From Rhizobium johnstonii 3841 (GTDB lineage: Bacteria; Pseudomonadota; Alphaproteobacteria; Rhizobiales; Rhizobiaceae), in assembly GCF_000009265.1 (NCBI RefSeq), contig NC_008380.1, positions 1,617,501 to 1,681,500 of the forward strand: 64,000 nucleotides of DNA, in the 5' to 3' direction. The notes below the pieces were generated by a model, which was not told the origin of the DNA, did not search any database, and saw only the letters and a program-made list of their open reading frames with translations. Of the stretch, positions 45,903 through 54,984 are shown in pieces (the stretch's first letter is position 1; every line of letters starts with the position of its first letter). Made by a program: the position numbers and the translations under genes.

Positions 45903-47072
45903 ATGTGGCTCAGCAATTTCACCCTCGTTCTCCCAAACGAGGTGGTGAGTGAAGGTTCCGTGCGTGTTGAGGGTGGCGCCATCGCCGAGATCAGGCCGGA
46001 GCCGGTCGCCGGTGCTGCGATCGATGGCGGCGGGCGGCTGCTGATGCCGGGATTCGTCGATCTCCACGGTGATATGATCGAGCGCGAAATCGCCCCGCGG
46101 CCGAACGCGACGATGCCGATCGATTTCGGCATCCACGAACTCGACAAGAAGCTTGCCGCCGCCGGTGTCACGACGGCGTTTGCCGCCGTCTCCTTCGCGA
46201 CCGAAAGCGTCTACGGCCACGTCCGTTCGCTGGAGACGACATCGGCGGTAATCGAGGGCATCAACCGCCTGCGCGACGACCTGCTGATCGACCACCGCGT
46301 CCACGCCCGCTACGAGATCACCAATGTCGGCGCAGCGCCCGCACTCGAACGCCTGTTGAAATCCGATCAGATCGACATGGTCTCGCTGACCGACCATACG
46401 CCGGGTCAGGGCCAGTATAACAACCTGCAAAGCTACATCTTGAGCATCTCCGAGCGCCGCGCCATCTCCGAGGAAATGGCGGCGGAGATGGTCGCCAAGC
46501 GCATCGCCATGCGCAGCAATCCTGACATCGAGGCCAAGCTGAAGGAGATTGTCGCGCTGTCGCTGAAGCACAAGCTGTCGCTTGCCTCGCATGACGATGA
46601 CAGCGTCGAAAAAGTCGCCGAAATGCACGATCTCGGCGTCACCATCAGCGAGTTTCCGGTCACCGCACCTGCGGCGGAGGAGGCGCGCCGTCGCGGCCTC
46701 TGGACCCTGATGGGCGCGCCGAACGCGCTGCGCGGCCAGTCGATGTCGGGCAATCTCAGCGCGCTGGATGCTGCAAGGGCCGGCCTGCTCAGCGTCATCG
46801 CCGCCGACTATCATCCGGCCGCCTTCGTGCCCGGCATCTTCAAGCTCGCCGACATGGTGGAAGGCGGCCTGCCGGCAGCCGTCGCCATGGCAACCGGCAA
46901 TGCGGCCCGTTCCGCCGGTCTGTCGGATCGTGGCGAGATCGCCATCGGCCAACGCGCCGATCTGGTCGTGGTCGAGCCGGGTGATATCAATCGCATCCGC
47001 GCCACCTTCCGCGCCGGCCGCTTCGTCTACAGCGACGGTACGTTGCATCCATTGCGGGCGCTGGCGGCTTAG
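45903..47072 (+). CDS. phnM: alpha-D-ribose 1-methylphosphonate 5-triphosphate diphosphatase PhnM
   Basis: Amidohydrolase-fold enzyme of the C-P lyase pathway that removes pyrophosphate from the phosphonate intermediate; 389 residues. GFVDLHGDMIERE near residue 55 carries metal ligands, followed by SLTDHTPGQGQYNNL and SLASHDDDSVEKV, both typical of PhnM. GGAGAAAG precedes the ATG. No other phn gene is adjacent, so it is either a second PhnM or a separated part of the pathway. A candidate Pho box lies upstream. The TAG stop lies at the edge of a repeat. Confidence 0.87.
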   Translation: MWLSNFTLVLPNEVVSEGSVRVEGGAIAEIRPEPVAGAAIDGGGRLLMPGFVDLHGDMIEREIAPRPNATMPIDFGIHELDKKLAAAGVTTAFAAVSFATESVYGHVRSLETTSAVIEGINRLRDDLLIDHRVHARYEITNVGAAPALERLLKSDQIDMVSLTDHTPGQGQYNNLQSYILSISERRAISEEMAAEMVAKRIAMRSNPDIEAKLKEIVALSLKHKLSLASHDDDSVEKVAEMHDLGVTISEFPVTAPAAEEARRRGLWTLMGAPNALRGQSMSGNLSALDAARAGLLSVIAADYHPAAFVPGIFKLADMVEGGLPAAVAMATGNAARSAGLSDRGEIAIGQRADLVVVEPGDINRIRATFRAGRFVYSDGTLHPLRALAA

Positions 47073-47150
47073 AGCAATTCCAGGAAAAGTGCGAAGCGGT
47101 TTTCCGTCCGGAATTGTGTAAAATCAAAAGCTTAAAGCCGATCGGCTCTA
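47069..47150. repeat. dispersed palindromic repeat, GGTTTTCC type (copy 3)
   Basis: CAATTCCAGGAAAA and GGTTTTCC...GGAATTG pair around GTGCGAAGC, followed by AAAATCAAAAGC and a TTAGAGC-related inverse (GGCTCTAAGC) at the far end. It includes the phnM stop codon and runs to the end of the convergent purN. Confidence 0.7.
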
Positions 47151-47819
47151 AGCGCGGTCGCCGATCAGCGAAATAAGCTGGGCCTTGGGTGCGGCGGTCG
47201 AGGCCTCCGCGCCGACGGCCCTGCCGTCTTCCATCGTCACACGGCCTTCGGCAAAGAGCCGCAAGGCTTGCGGATAGATCTGGTGTTCGATGGTGAGCAC
47301 ACGCGCGGCAAGGCTTTCGGCCGTGTCACCGGAAAGAACCGGCACGGCCGCCTGGCCGATCACCGGCCCCTCATCCATGCCTTCGGTGACGAAATGCACC
47401 GTGCAGCCGGCGATCCGCATACCGGCGTCGATCGCACGCTGATGCGTATTCAGGCCGGGAAACAGCGGCAGCAGGGAAGGGTGGATGTTGAGCATCCGGC
47501 CTTCGTAGCGCTGGATGAAGGTCGGCGTCAGCAGCCGCATATAGCCTGCCAGGCAGAGAATATCGGGTGAAAGCTCATCGAGCGCCGAAAAGATCGCCGC
47601 CTCATGCGCGTCCTTGCTGGCATAGTCCTTGCGAGGAAAAGCGAAGGTGGCAATGCCTTCGGCGGCGGCCTTGGCAAGCCCGCCGGCATCCGCCTTGTCG
47701 GAAATCACCCCGACGATCTCGGCCGGATAGTCGGCTGCCTTTGCCGCCGCAACCAGCGCCATCATGTTGGAGCCGCTGCCTGATATGAAGACGACGGCGC
47801 GTTTGCGCGGCGAGCTCAT
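47148..47819 (-). CDS. purN: phosphoribosylglycinamide formyltransferase
   Basis: Folate-dependent third step of de novo purine synthesis; 223 residues. The GSGSNMMAL phosphate loop, the [10 protein letters not shown] loop and the catalytic His/Asp region [15 protein letters not shown] are all seen. Its ATG overlaps the purM TGA (ATGA), the standard purM-purN coupling. A longer frame reaching 48260 lies inside purM and is rejected. Confidence 0.96.
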   Translation of the reverse strand: MSSPRKRAVVFISGSGSNMMALVAAAKAADYPAEIVGVISDKADAGGLAKAAAEGIATFAFPRKDYASKDAHEAAIFSALDELSPDILCLAGYMRLLTPTFIQRYEGRMLNIHPSLLPLFPGLNTHQRAIDAGMRIAGCTVHFVTEGMDEGPVIGQAAVPVLSGDTAESLAARVLTIEHQIYPQALRLFAEGRVTMEDGRAVGAEASTAAPKAQLISLIGDRA

Positions 47820-48889
47820 ATGGCAAGCGTGCCCTTGTAGACCGTGCCGGCAGCGCCTTCTTCGCGGGCAATCATGCGGCCGAGCGTGATAACTGTCTCG
47901 CCCTCGGCTTCGAGTGCCGCGGAAACCGTCGCGACATTCTCGCCGGCAACGACAGCGATCATGCCGACGCCGCAGTTGAAGGTGCGCAGCATTTCCTTGG
48001 CTTCGACGCCGCCCGTCTTGGCGAGCCATGAAAACACCGGCGGCACCTTGACGGTGGCAAGATCGATCTCGGCCGCTAGATGCTTCGGCAGCACGCGCGG
48101 AATATTTTCCGGGAAGCCGCCGCCGGTGATGTGCGCCAGCGCCTTGATGGCGCCGGTCTCGCGGATCGCCTTCAGAAGCGGCTTCACATAAATGCGCGTC
48201 GGCTCGAGCAGGGCTTCGCCGAGCTTCTTGTCTTCGGTGAACGGCGCCGGTGAATCCCAATCGAGGCCGGACAATTCGACGATCTTGCGCACCAGCGAGA
48301 AGCCGTTGGAATGGACGCCGGAGGAGGCGAGGCCGAGGATCACGTCACCCTCGGCAATATCGCCTGATGGCAGGAGCTTGCCGCGTTCGGCTGCACCGAC
48401 GGCAAAACCGGCGAGATCGTAGTCGCCGGAGGAATACATGCCGGGCATCTCGGCCGTCTCGCCGCCGATCAGCGCGCAGCCGGCCTCGCGGCAGCCGGCG
48501 GCAATGCCCCCGACGATGGCCGCGCCTTGGTCTGGGTCGAGCTTGCCGGTCGCGAAATAATCGAGGAAGAAAAGCGGCTCGGCGCCCTGTACCACGAGAT
48601 CGTTGACGCACATGGCGACGAGGTCGATGCCGACGGTGTCGTGATAGTCGGCATCGATCGCGATCTTCAGCTTGGTGCCGACGCCGTCATTGGCAGCGAC
48701 GAGAACCGGATCGGTAAAGCCTGCCGCCTTGAGGTCGAAAAGCCCGCCGAAGCCGCCGATCTCGCCGTCGGCGCCGGGACGACGGGTCGAGCGCACCGCC
48801 GGCTTGATCTTCTCGACGAGGAGGTTGCCGGCATCGATGTCGACGCCCGCATCGCTATATGTCAGGCCGTTTTTCCCAGACTGGCTCAT
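47816..48889 (-). CDS. purM: phosphoribosylformylglycinamidine cyclo-ligase
   Basis: AIR synthetase, fifth step of purine synthesis; 357 residues. [21 protein letters not shown] at the start, GVGTKLKIA, and [14 protein letters not shown] in the middle are family signatures. First gene of purM-purN; its promoter should lie within 48890-49076, shared with the divergent membrane-protein gene. Confidence 0.97.
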   Translation of the reverse strand: MSQSGKNGLTYSDAGVDIDAGNLLVEKIKPAVRSTRRPGADGEIGGFGGLFDLKAAGFTDPVLVAANDGVGTKLKIAIDADYHDTVGIDLVAMCVNDLVVQGAEPLFFLDYFATGKLDPDQGAAIVGGIAAGCREAGCALIGGETAEMPGMYSSGDYDLAGFAVGAAERGKLLPSGDIAEGDVILGLASSGVHSNGFSLVRKIVELSGLDWDSPAPFTEDKKLGEALLEPTRIYVKPLLKAIRETGAIKALAHITGGGFPENIPRVLPKHLAAEIDLATVKVPPVFSWLAKTGGVEAKEMLRTFNCGVGMIAVVAGENVATVSAALEAEGETVITLGRMIAREEGAAGTVYKGTLAI

Positions 48890-49136
48890 GCTGGTCTCCG
48901 ATGGCTATTTCAGGCGGCAAACGTGCCGCGTCATCTGCCGGTCGCAATTGCATGACAGGGGCTTTTATGCAAGCGCTGCATGGCAAAAGCCCCCAATTTC
49001 CCGCGTCTTCTTCCGGCCTTTCCGGGATTTGGCGCGACAGGGTTGACCATCTTTGCGCCTGCATCCTATGTGCTGAATGGCCGCTTCGGATCGCATGCTG
49101 CGTTCGGGCGGCGGCGAGCGATCAGCGGGGAAGGCA

Positions 49137-50261
49137 ATGCCACAGCAAGTCAGTGGGAACATTCTCAAGCGTCAGATCTTCTTCTGGCTGGCGGCGCTCG
49201 TCTTTTTCATCGCCTTCCTTTATGTCTTCAGCTCGATCCTGCTGCCCTTCATCGCCGGCATGGCGATTGCCTATTTCCTTGATCCGGTGGCTGACCGGCT
49301 GGAACGCCTGGGTCTGAGCCGCATGATGGCGACCATCGGTATTCTCGTCGCCTTCGTCATCGTCTTCACGCTGGCGCTGATGATCCTCATTCCGGTGCTC
49401 ATCAGCCAGTTCAACGATTTCGCTCAGCGTCTGCCGGGTTATATCAGCCAATTACAGCAGTTCATCACGCAGGCGCAGAATTCGCTGCTGCCGGACTGGG
49501 TCGAGAACCAGATGGGCACGATCAAGGACAATCTCTCTGGCATCCTGTCGGAGGGCATGGGCTTCCTCACTGGGCTCTTTGCGCAGATCTGGAATTCCGG
49601 AAAGGCGATCGTCGACGTCATATCGCTGCTCGTGGTCACCCCCGTCGTCGCCTTCTACATCCTGCTCGATTGGGACCGTATGATTGCCAAGGTCGACCAA
49701 TGGATCCCGCGCGATTATGTCAGCGATGTTCGCCAGATCGCCAAGGAGATCGACCAGGCGATTGCCGGCTTCATCCGCGGCCAGGGCTCGCTCTGCCTCA
49801 TCCTCGGCATCTATTACGCCGCCGGCCTCTCTCTCGTCGGGCTGAATTTCGGCCTGCTGATCGGCCTCTTCGCCGGCATGATCAGCTTCATTCCCTATGT
49901 CGGCTCGATGGTTGGCCTCGTGCTGGCGGTCGGCGTGGCGCTTGTGCAGTTCTGGCCCGATTATCCGTGGATCGGCCTGGTGCTCGTCGTCTTCTTCAGC
50001 GGTCAGTTCCTGGAAGGCAACATTCTGCAGCCTAAGCTCGTCGGCTCCAGCGTCGGCCTGCATCCGGTCTGGCTGATGTTTGCGCTCTTTGCCTTCGGCG
50101 CGCTCTTCGGTTTCGTCGGGCTTCTGGTTGCCGTGCCGGCGGCGGCGGCCGTCGGCGTCCTTGTCCGTTTCGCGCTTTCACGCTACCTTCAGAGCGATCT
50201 TTATTTTGGCGGGTCGCCCAGTGGCCACGCCCGGAAGACGAAATCAGTTCCCAATGAATGA
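49137..50261 (+). CDS. AI-2E (PerM) family membrane transporter
   Basis: A 374-residue inner-membrane protein with about eight membrane helices in the PerM/TqsA pattern: two N-terminal helices, a long soluble amphipathic section (about 110-160), then helices with the conserved IPYVGSMVGL and GNILQPKLVG segments. Family members export AI-2 or act as Na+/H+ antiporters; the substrate is unknown here. The start is uncertain: GGGGAAGG supports 49137, while an in-frame ATG at 49077 would add 20 low-complexity residues. It overlaps hdaA by 8 bases. Confidence 0.83.
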   Translation: MPQQVSGNILKRQIFFWLAALVFFIAFLYVFSSILLPFIAGMAIAYFLDPVADRLERLGLSRMMATIGILVAFVIVFTLALMILIPVLISQFNDFAQRLPGYISQLQQFITQAQNSLLPDWVENQMGTIKDNLSGILSEGMGFLTGLFAQIWNSGKAIVDVISLLVVTPVVAFYILLDWDRMIAKVDQWIPRDYVSDVRQIAKEIDQAIAGFIRGQGSLCLILGIYYAAGLSLVGLNFGLLIGLFAGMISFIPYVGSMVGLVLAVGVALVQFWPDYPWIGLVLVVFFSGQFLEGNILQPKLVGSSVGLHPVWLMFALFAFGALFGFVGLLVAVPAAAAVGVLVRFALSRYLQSDLYFGGSPSGHARKTKSVPNE

Positions 50262-50967
50262 CGTGAAAAACGCTGATCCGAAGCGCAATGCCGGAGAGCA
50301 ACTGCCGCTGGTCTTTTCGCACGATGCCGCAAGCGGGCGCGACGACCTCCTGATCTCGGAGCGTCTCGCCGCCGCCGTTTCGATCGTCGATGCCTGGCCG
50401 GCATGGCCATCGCCGGTCGTCGTGCTCGCCGGCCCCGTCGGCTCGGGAAAATCGCATCTGGCCCGCATCTGGCGGGAATTGAGCGGCGCCGTCGACATCC
50501 ATCCCGAGCTTGGCTCGGACGCCGCGGTTGCCGCCGCCGCCGGACCGGTGCTGTTTGAGGACGCCGACCGCCTCGGCTTCGACGACAATGCGCTCTTCCA
50601 CGTCATCAACAGCGTTCGCGAAAACGGCACCAGCCTGTTGATGACCAGCCGTCTCTGGCCGATGTCGTGGCCGGTTTTGCTGCCCGATCTGCGCTCGCGC
50701 CTGAAAGCGGCAACCGTCGTCGAGATCGGCGAACCCGATGAGGTGCTGTTGTCGCAGGTGATCGTCAAGCTCTTCGCCGACCGGCAGCTTTATATAGATG
50801 ACAAGCTCGTGCTCTATATCGTTGTCAGGATGGAGCGGTCGCTGAACGCGGCCCAGACAATCGTCGAAAGGCTTGACCGGCTGGCCCTGTCGCGGGGCAC
50901 GAAAATCACCCGGTCTCTTGCTGCCGAAGTATTGAATGAATTGGGAAATTCGGAACCGGCCGATTGA
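50254..50967 (+). CDS. hdaA: HdaA, DnaA-related regulator of initiation
   Basis: A 237-residue AAA+ protein related to the DnaA ATPase domain. In alphaproteobacteria HdaA joins the sliding clamp to convert DnaA-ATP to DnaA-ADP and block re-initiation. An N-terminal clamp-binding hexapeptide QLPLVF (16-21) is visible, followed by the Walker A GPVGSGKSH (60-68) and the LFEDADRLG Walker B. The DnaA DNA-binding domain is absent, as expected. Translated from within the end of the upstream permease gene (8-base overlap). A longer frame to 50080 is rejected. Confidence 0.87.
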   Translation: MNDVKNADPKRNAGEQLPLVFSHDAASGRDDLLISERLAAAVSIVDAWPAWPSPVVVLAGPVGSGKSHLARIWRELSGAVDIHPELGSDAAVAAAAGPVLFEDADRLGFDDNALFHVINSVRENGTSLLMTSRLWPMSWPVLLPDLRSRLKAATVVEIGEPDEVLLSQVIVKLFADRQLYIDDKLVLYIVVRMERSLNAAQTIVERLDRLALSRGTKITRSLAAEVLNELGNSEPAD

Positions 50968-50985
50968 CTGTCACAGTTCCGTCGT
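50968..50985 (+). promoter_or_regulatory. candidate Pho box upstream of ppk
   Basis: CTGTCAC-AGTT-CCGTCGT: the first half-site is near-perfect, the second matches 5 of 7. The 11-base period is right. It ends 8 bases before a perfect TATAAT. Confidence 0.45.
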
Positions 50986-50990
50986 CAAAC

Positions 50991-50999
50991 TGATATAAT
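50991..50999 (+). promoter_or_regulatory. extended -10 promoter of ppk
   Basis: TGATATAAT contains a perfect TATAAT (50994-50999) preceded by TGn, 35 bases before the ppk ATG. No -35 of normal spacing is present; TTGACT at 50964 is 24 bases away. An activator-dependent promoter is therefore likely. Confidence 0.5.
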
Positions 51000-51033
51000 T
51001 GCCTTTGGCGATTGAAAACGGGGTAAGCGGACC

Positions 51034-53238
51034 ATGGATAGCGCAGTCGCAGAACATCAGGAACTCACTCCGGAAATCAACGACAACACCCCCCCGCTGG
51101 AAGAGCTGCTCAAGAGCCCCGAGCGCTTCATTAACAGAGAATTCTCCTGGCTGCAGTTCAACCGCCGTGTCCTGGAAGAAACTTTGAATACCGAGCATCC
51201 GTTGCTCGAGCGTGTCCGCTTCCTGTCGATCTCGGCCGCCAACCTCGATGAGTTCTTCATGGTGCGTGTCGCCGGCCTCGAAGGCCAGGTACGCCAGAAT
51301 ATCGCCATCCGCAGCCCTGACGGCAAGACGCCGGCCGAGCAGCTCGACTCGATCCTGCAGGAGATCGACCATCTGCAGATGGAGCAACAGGCCTCGCTCG
51401 CCGTGCTGCAGCAATATCTCGCCAAGGAAGACATCCTGATCGTGCGCCCCGGCGCCCTGAGCGAGGGCGACCGCCAGTGGCTGGCCGCCGAGTTCGAACA
51501 GGCGATCTTCCCGGTGCTGACGCCGCTGTCGATCGATCCCGCCCATCCGTTCCCCTTCATTCCGAATCTCGGCTTCTCCATCGGTCTGCAGCTCGTCAGC
51601 AAGAACGGCCGCGAGCCGATGACGGCGCTGCTGCGCCTGCCGGTGGCGCTCGACCGCTTCGTCCGCCTGCCGGATGATGGAAACACAATCCGCTACATCA
51701 CGCTGGAAGACGTCGCCAACATCTTCATCCATCGGCTCTACCCGGGTTACGAGGTGCAGGGCTCCGGTACGTTCCGCGTCATCCGCGACAGCGATATCGA
51801 AGTCGAGGAAGAGGCCGAGGATCTCGTCCGCTTCTTCGAAACGGCGCTGAAACGCCGCCGCCGCGGCAAGGTCATCCGCATCGAGACCGATTCGGAAATG
51901 CCGGCGTCGCTGCGCCAGTTCGTCGTCCAGGCGCTGAGCATCCCCGACAATCGCGTCGCCGTTCTGCCGGGTCTTCTGGCGCTGAACACGCTGTCGGAGA
52001 TCACCAAGGCGCCGCGCGACGATCTGCGCTTTGCCCCCTACAATGCGCGATTTCCCGAGCGCGTCCGCGAACACGCCGGCGATTGCTTTGCCGCCATCCG
52101 CGAAAAGGACATGGTCGTCCATCACCCCTACGAATCCTTCGACGTGGTGGTCCAGTTTCTTCTCCAGGCTGCGCACGATCCTGACGTCCTGGCGATAAAG
52201 CAGACGCTTTACCGCACCTCCAACGACAGCCCGATCGTTCGCGCGCTGATCGATGCCGCCGAAGCCGGCAAGTCGGTGACGGCGTTGGTCGAGCTCAAGG
52301 CCCGCTTCGACGAAGAGGCGAACATCCGCTGGGCGCGTGACCTCGAACGCGCCGGCGTCCAGGTCGTCTTCGGCTTTATCGAGCTCAAGACCCACGCCAA
52401 GATGTCGCTGGTCGTCCGTCGCGAGGATGGCAAACTGCGCACCTATTGCCATCTCGGCACCGGCAACTATCACCCGATCACCGCGAAGATCTACACCGAC
52501 CTTTCCTACTTCACCTGCAATCCCGTCATTGCCCACGACATGGCGAACATCTTTAACTTCATCACCGGTTACGGCGAGCCGGAACAGGGCATGCAGCTCG
52601 CGATCTCGCCCTATACGATGCGCTCGCGCATCCTGCGTCACATCGAGGAAGAGGTCCAGCACGCCAGGAACGGCGCACCGGCGGCGATCTGGATGAAGAT
52701 GAATTCGCTTGTCGATCCCGATATCATCGACGCGCTCTATCGCGCCAGCCACGCCGGCGTCGAGATCGATCTCGTCGTGCGCGGCATTTGCTGCCTGCGT
52801 CCGCAGGTGCCCGGCCTTTCGGAAAAGATCCGCGTCAAGTCGATCGTCGGCCGCTTCCTCGAGCACAGCCGCATCTTCTGCTTCGGCAACGGCCACGGCC
52901 TGCCGTCCGACAAGGCACTGGTTTACATCGGCTCGGCCGACATGATGCCGAGGAACCTCGATCGTCGCGTCGAAACCATGGTTCCGCTGACAAATCCCAC
53001 CGTTCACGAGCAGGTCTTGTCACAGATTATGCTCGGCAACGTGATTGACAATCAACAAAGCTACGAGATATTGCCCGACGGTACGTCGCGTCGCATGGAA
53101 GTGCGCAGGGGCGAAGAACCGTTCAATGCGCAGCAGTATTTCATGACCAATCCGAGCCTGTCAGGCCGTGGTGAAGCTCTGAAGTCCAGTGCGCCGAAGC
53201 TGATCGCCGGCCTGCTCGAAGGCCGCAACAACAAGTAA
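51034..53238 (+). CDS. ppk: polyphosphate kinase 1
   Basis: Reversibly makes inorganic polyphosphate from ATP; 734 residues. The PPK1 opening [19 protein letters not shown] is clear. The autophosphorylated His is His454 in ELKTHAKM and a second conserved His is His611 in RFLEHSRIF. It precedes ppx by 12 bases, so the synthetic and degradative enzymes share an mRNA. Confidence 0.97.
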   Translation: MDSAVAEHQELTPEINDNTPPLEELLKSPERFINREFSWLQFNRRVLEETLNTEHPLLERVRFLSISAANLDEFFMVRVAGLEGQVRQNIAIRSPDGKTPAEQLDSILQEIDHLQMEQQASLAVLQQYLAKEDILIVRPGALSEGDRQWLAAEFEQAIFPVLTPLSIDPAHPFPFIPNLGFSIGLQLVSKNGREPMTALLRLPVALDRFVRLPDDGNTIRYITLEDVANIFIHRLYPGYEVQGSGTFRVIRDSDIEVEEEAEDLVRFFETALKRRRRGKVIRIETDSEMPASLRQFVVQALSIPDNRVAVLPGLLALNTLSEITKAPRDDLRFAPYNARFPERVREHAGDCFAAIREKDMVVHHPYESFDVVVQFLLQAAHDPDVLAIKQTLYRTSNDSPIVRALIDAAEAGKSVTALVELKARFDEEANIRWARDLERAGVQVVFGFIELKTHAKMSLVVRREDGKLRTYCHLGTGNYHPITAKIYTDLSYFTCNPVIAHDMANIFNFITGYGEPEQGMQLAISPYTMRSRILRHIEEEVQHARNGAPAAIWMKMNSLVDPDIIDALYRASHAGVEIDLVVRGICCLRPQVPGLSEKIRVKSIVGRFLEHSRIFCFGNGHGLPSDKALVYIGSADMMPRNLDRRVETMVPLTNPTVHEQVLSQIMLGNVIDNQQSYEILPDGTSRRMEVRRGEEPFNAQQYFMTNPSLSGRGEALKSSAPKLIAGLLEGRNNK

Positions 53239-53250
53239 AACTGGACCTAA

Positions 53251-54771
53251 ATGGTTGAATCTGAAGCCCAGGGGCGCCTTCCGGGGATCGCCCCGGTCTC
53301 CGTCGTCGATATTGGATCGAATTCGATTCGTCTTGTCGTTTACGAAGGCATGTCCCGTTCGCCGACCGTCCTCTTCAATGAAAAGGTCCTCTGCGGCCTC
53401 GGCAAGGGCGTAGCCCTTACCGGTAAGATGGATGAAGACAGCGTCAGCCGGGCTCTGGCGGCGCTGCACCGTTTCAAGGCTCTGTCCGACCAGGCGCGGG
53501 CTGCCACCATGTATGTGCTGGCGACGGCGGCCGCGCGCGAGGCGAGCAACGGTCCTGATTTCATCCATCAGGCAGAAACCATCCTGAACCGCAAGGTCCG
53601 CGTGCTCTCGGGCGAGGAAGAGGCGAAATTCGCCTCGCTCGGCGTCATCAGCGGTTTCTATAATCCTGACGGCATTGCCGGTGATCTCGGCGGCGGCTCG
53701 CTGGAGCTGATCGATATCAAAGGCAAGGAAGTCGGCAAGGGCATCACGCTGCCGCTCGGCGGCCTACGCCTGTCGGAATATGCCGGCGGCTCGCTTTCCA
53801 AGGCCCAGACCTTTGCCCGCAAGCAGCTGAAGACGGCAAAGCTGTTGTCGAAAGGCGAGGGGCGGACCTTCTACGCCGTCGGCGGCACCTGGCGAAACAT
53901 TGCCAAGCTGCACATGGAAATCACCCATTATCCGCTGCACATGATGCAGGGCTATGAGGTGTCGCTCGAAGCGATGATGCTGTTCCTCGAACAGTTGGTG
54001 ACCGCGCGCGATTCCAGGGAGCCGGCGCTGCAGGCCGTTTCCAAGCACCGCCGTTCACTGCTGCCCTTCGGCGCTATTGCCATGAAGGAGGTGTTGAGTG
54101 CGATGAAGCCGTCGGTGATTTCCTTCTCGGCGCAGGGTGTGCGCGAGGGATATCTTTATTCGCTGCTGTCGGAGTCCGAGCGCCGCCTGGATCCGCTGCT
54201 TGCCGCCGCTGGCGAACTGGCGATCCTGCGTGCCCGTTCGCCGGAGCATGCCCGCGAGCTGGCGGAATGGACCGGCCGCATGATGCCCCTCTTCGGCATC
54301 CAGGAAACCGACGAGGAAAGCCGCTACCGCCAGGCCGCCTGTCTGCTGGCCGATATCAGCTGGCGCGCCCATCCTGATTATCGCGGCCTGCAGGCGCTGA
54401 ACGTCATTGCCCACTCTTCCTTCGTCGGTATCAGTCATCCCGGCCGCGCCTTCATCGCGCTTTCCAACTATTACCGTTTCGAAGGCCTGCATGACGACGG
54501 CGCCACCGGTCCGCTGGCGCAGATCGCCACGCCCCAGCTCATCGAGCGCGCCAAGGTGCTCGGCGGCATGCTGCGCGTCGTCTACCTCTTCTCGGCCTCG
54601 ATGCCAGGCATCGTCAAGAACCTGACCTTCCGCAAATCGTCGAGCCCGGACCTCGACCTCGAATTCGTCGTGCCTCCCGAATACCGCGATTTCGCCGGCG
54701 AACGCCTGGACGGCCGCTTGCAACAGCTGTCGAGGCTCACGAACAAGCGGTTGGCGTTTCGGTTCGAATAG
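53251..54771 (+). CDS. ppx: exopolyphosphatase (Ppx/GppA family)
   Basis: Degrades polyphosphate processively and/or pppGpp; 506 residues. The sugar-kinase-fold phosphate loop VDIGSNSIRLVVYEG (about 19-33) and the second loop GDLGGGSLELID (about 147-158) are present, followed by an HD-like helical C-terminal half. Directly follows ppk in one operon. Confidence 0.93.
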   Translation: MVESEAQGRLPGIAPVSVVDIGSNSIRLVVYEGMSRSPTVLFNEKVLCGLGKGVALTGKMDEDSVSRALAALHRFKALSDQARAATMYVLATAAAREASNGPDFIHQAETILNRKVRVLSGEEEAKFASLGVISGFYNPDGIAGDLGGGSLELIDIKGKEVGKGITLPLGGLRLSEYAGGSLSKAQTFARKQLKTAKLLSKGEGRTFYAVGGTWRNIAKLHMEITHYPLHMMQGYEVSLEAMMLFLEQLVTARDSREPALQAVSKHRRSLLPFGAIAMKEVLSAMKPSVISFSAQGVREGYLYSLLSESERRLDPLLAAAGELAILRARSPEHARELAEWTGRMMPLFGIQETDEESRYRQAACLLADISWRAHPDYRGLQALNVIAHSSFVGISHPGRAFIALSNYYRFEGLHDDGATGPLAQIATPQLIERAKVLGGMLRVVYLFSASMPGIVKNLTFRKSSSPDLDLEFVVPPEYRDFAGERLDGRLQQLSRLTNKRLAFRFE

Positions 54772-54832
54772 GTCTGCAGCGATTCAGCTCGGCTTGACGT
54801 TCAAGATGCGGGAAGCCCCTGCGCCCAGCCAA

Positions 54833-54864
54833 TCTCCCCACCTGTGGGGTGTCCGAAGGACGGG
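54833..54864. repeat. half-unit related to the moaD/moaE inverted-repeat element
   Basis: CTCCCC...TGGGG followed by TGTCCGAAGGAC matches the left arm of the 36308-36472 element. Only one arm is found. It lies in the 213-base gap after ppx. Confidence 0.45.
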
Positions 54865-54930
54865 TCGAGACGCGTGGCTCGACCCCGGGGCCGGCAGGGC
54901 AGAGGGGGCACACACGGCACAGCGTCAACG

Positions 54931-54952
54931 AAAAAGGCGCCGCCTTCGCGCC
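54931..54952 (-). terminator. possible terminator of the phytase-like gene
   Basis: On the minus strand GGCGC pairs with GCGCC around a 7-base loop and is followed by five T. Short stem, but well placed about 30 bases after the stop. Confidence 0.55.
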
Positions 54953-54984
54953 GCCCTCTGCATTTCAACCCGAGAATTCCGAAC

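Noticed and set aside
47148..48260. A 370-residue PurN fusion
   Set aside because: The added N-terminus is purM read in another frame; PurN proper begins at 47819 with the ATGA overlap.
50971..53007. A 678-codon minus-strand reading frame opposite ppk
   Set aside because: It mirrors ppk almost exactly in the antisense frame that GC-rich third positions keep open; its translation (many Asp/Arg/His, DDQRH-type strings) resembles no family, and ppk on the other strand is unmistakable.
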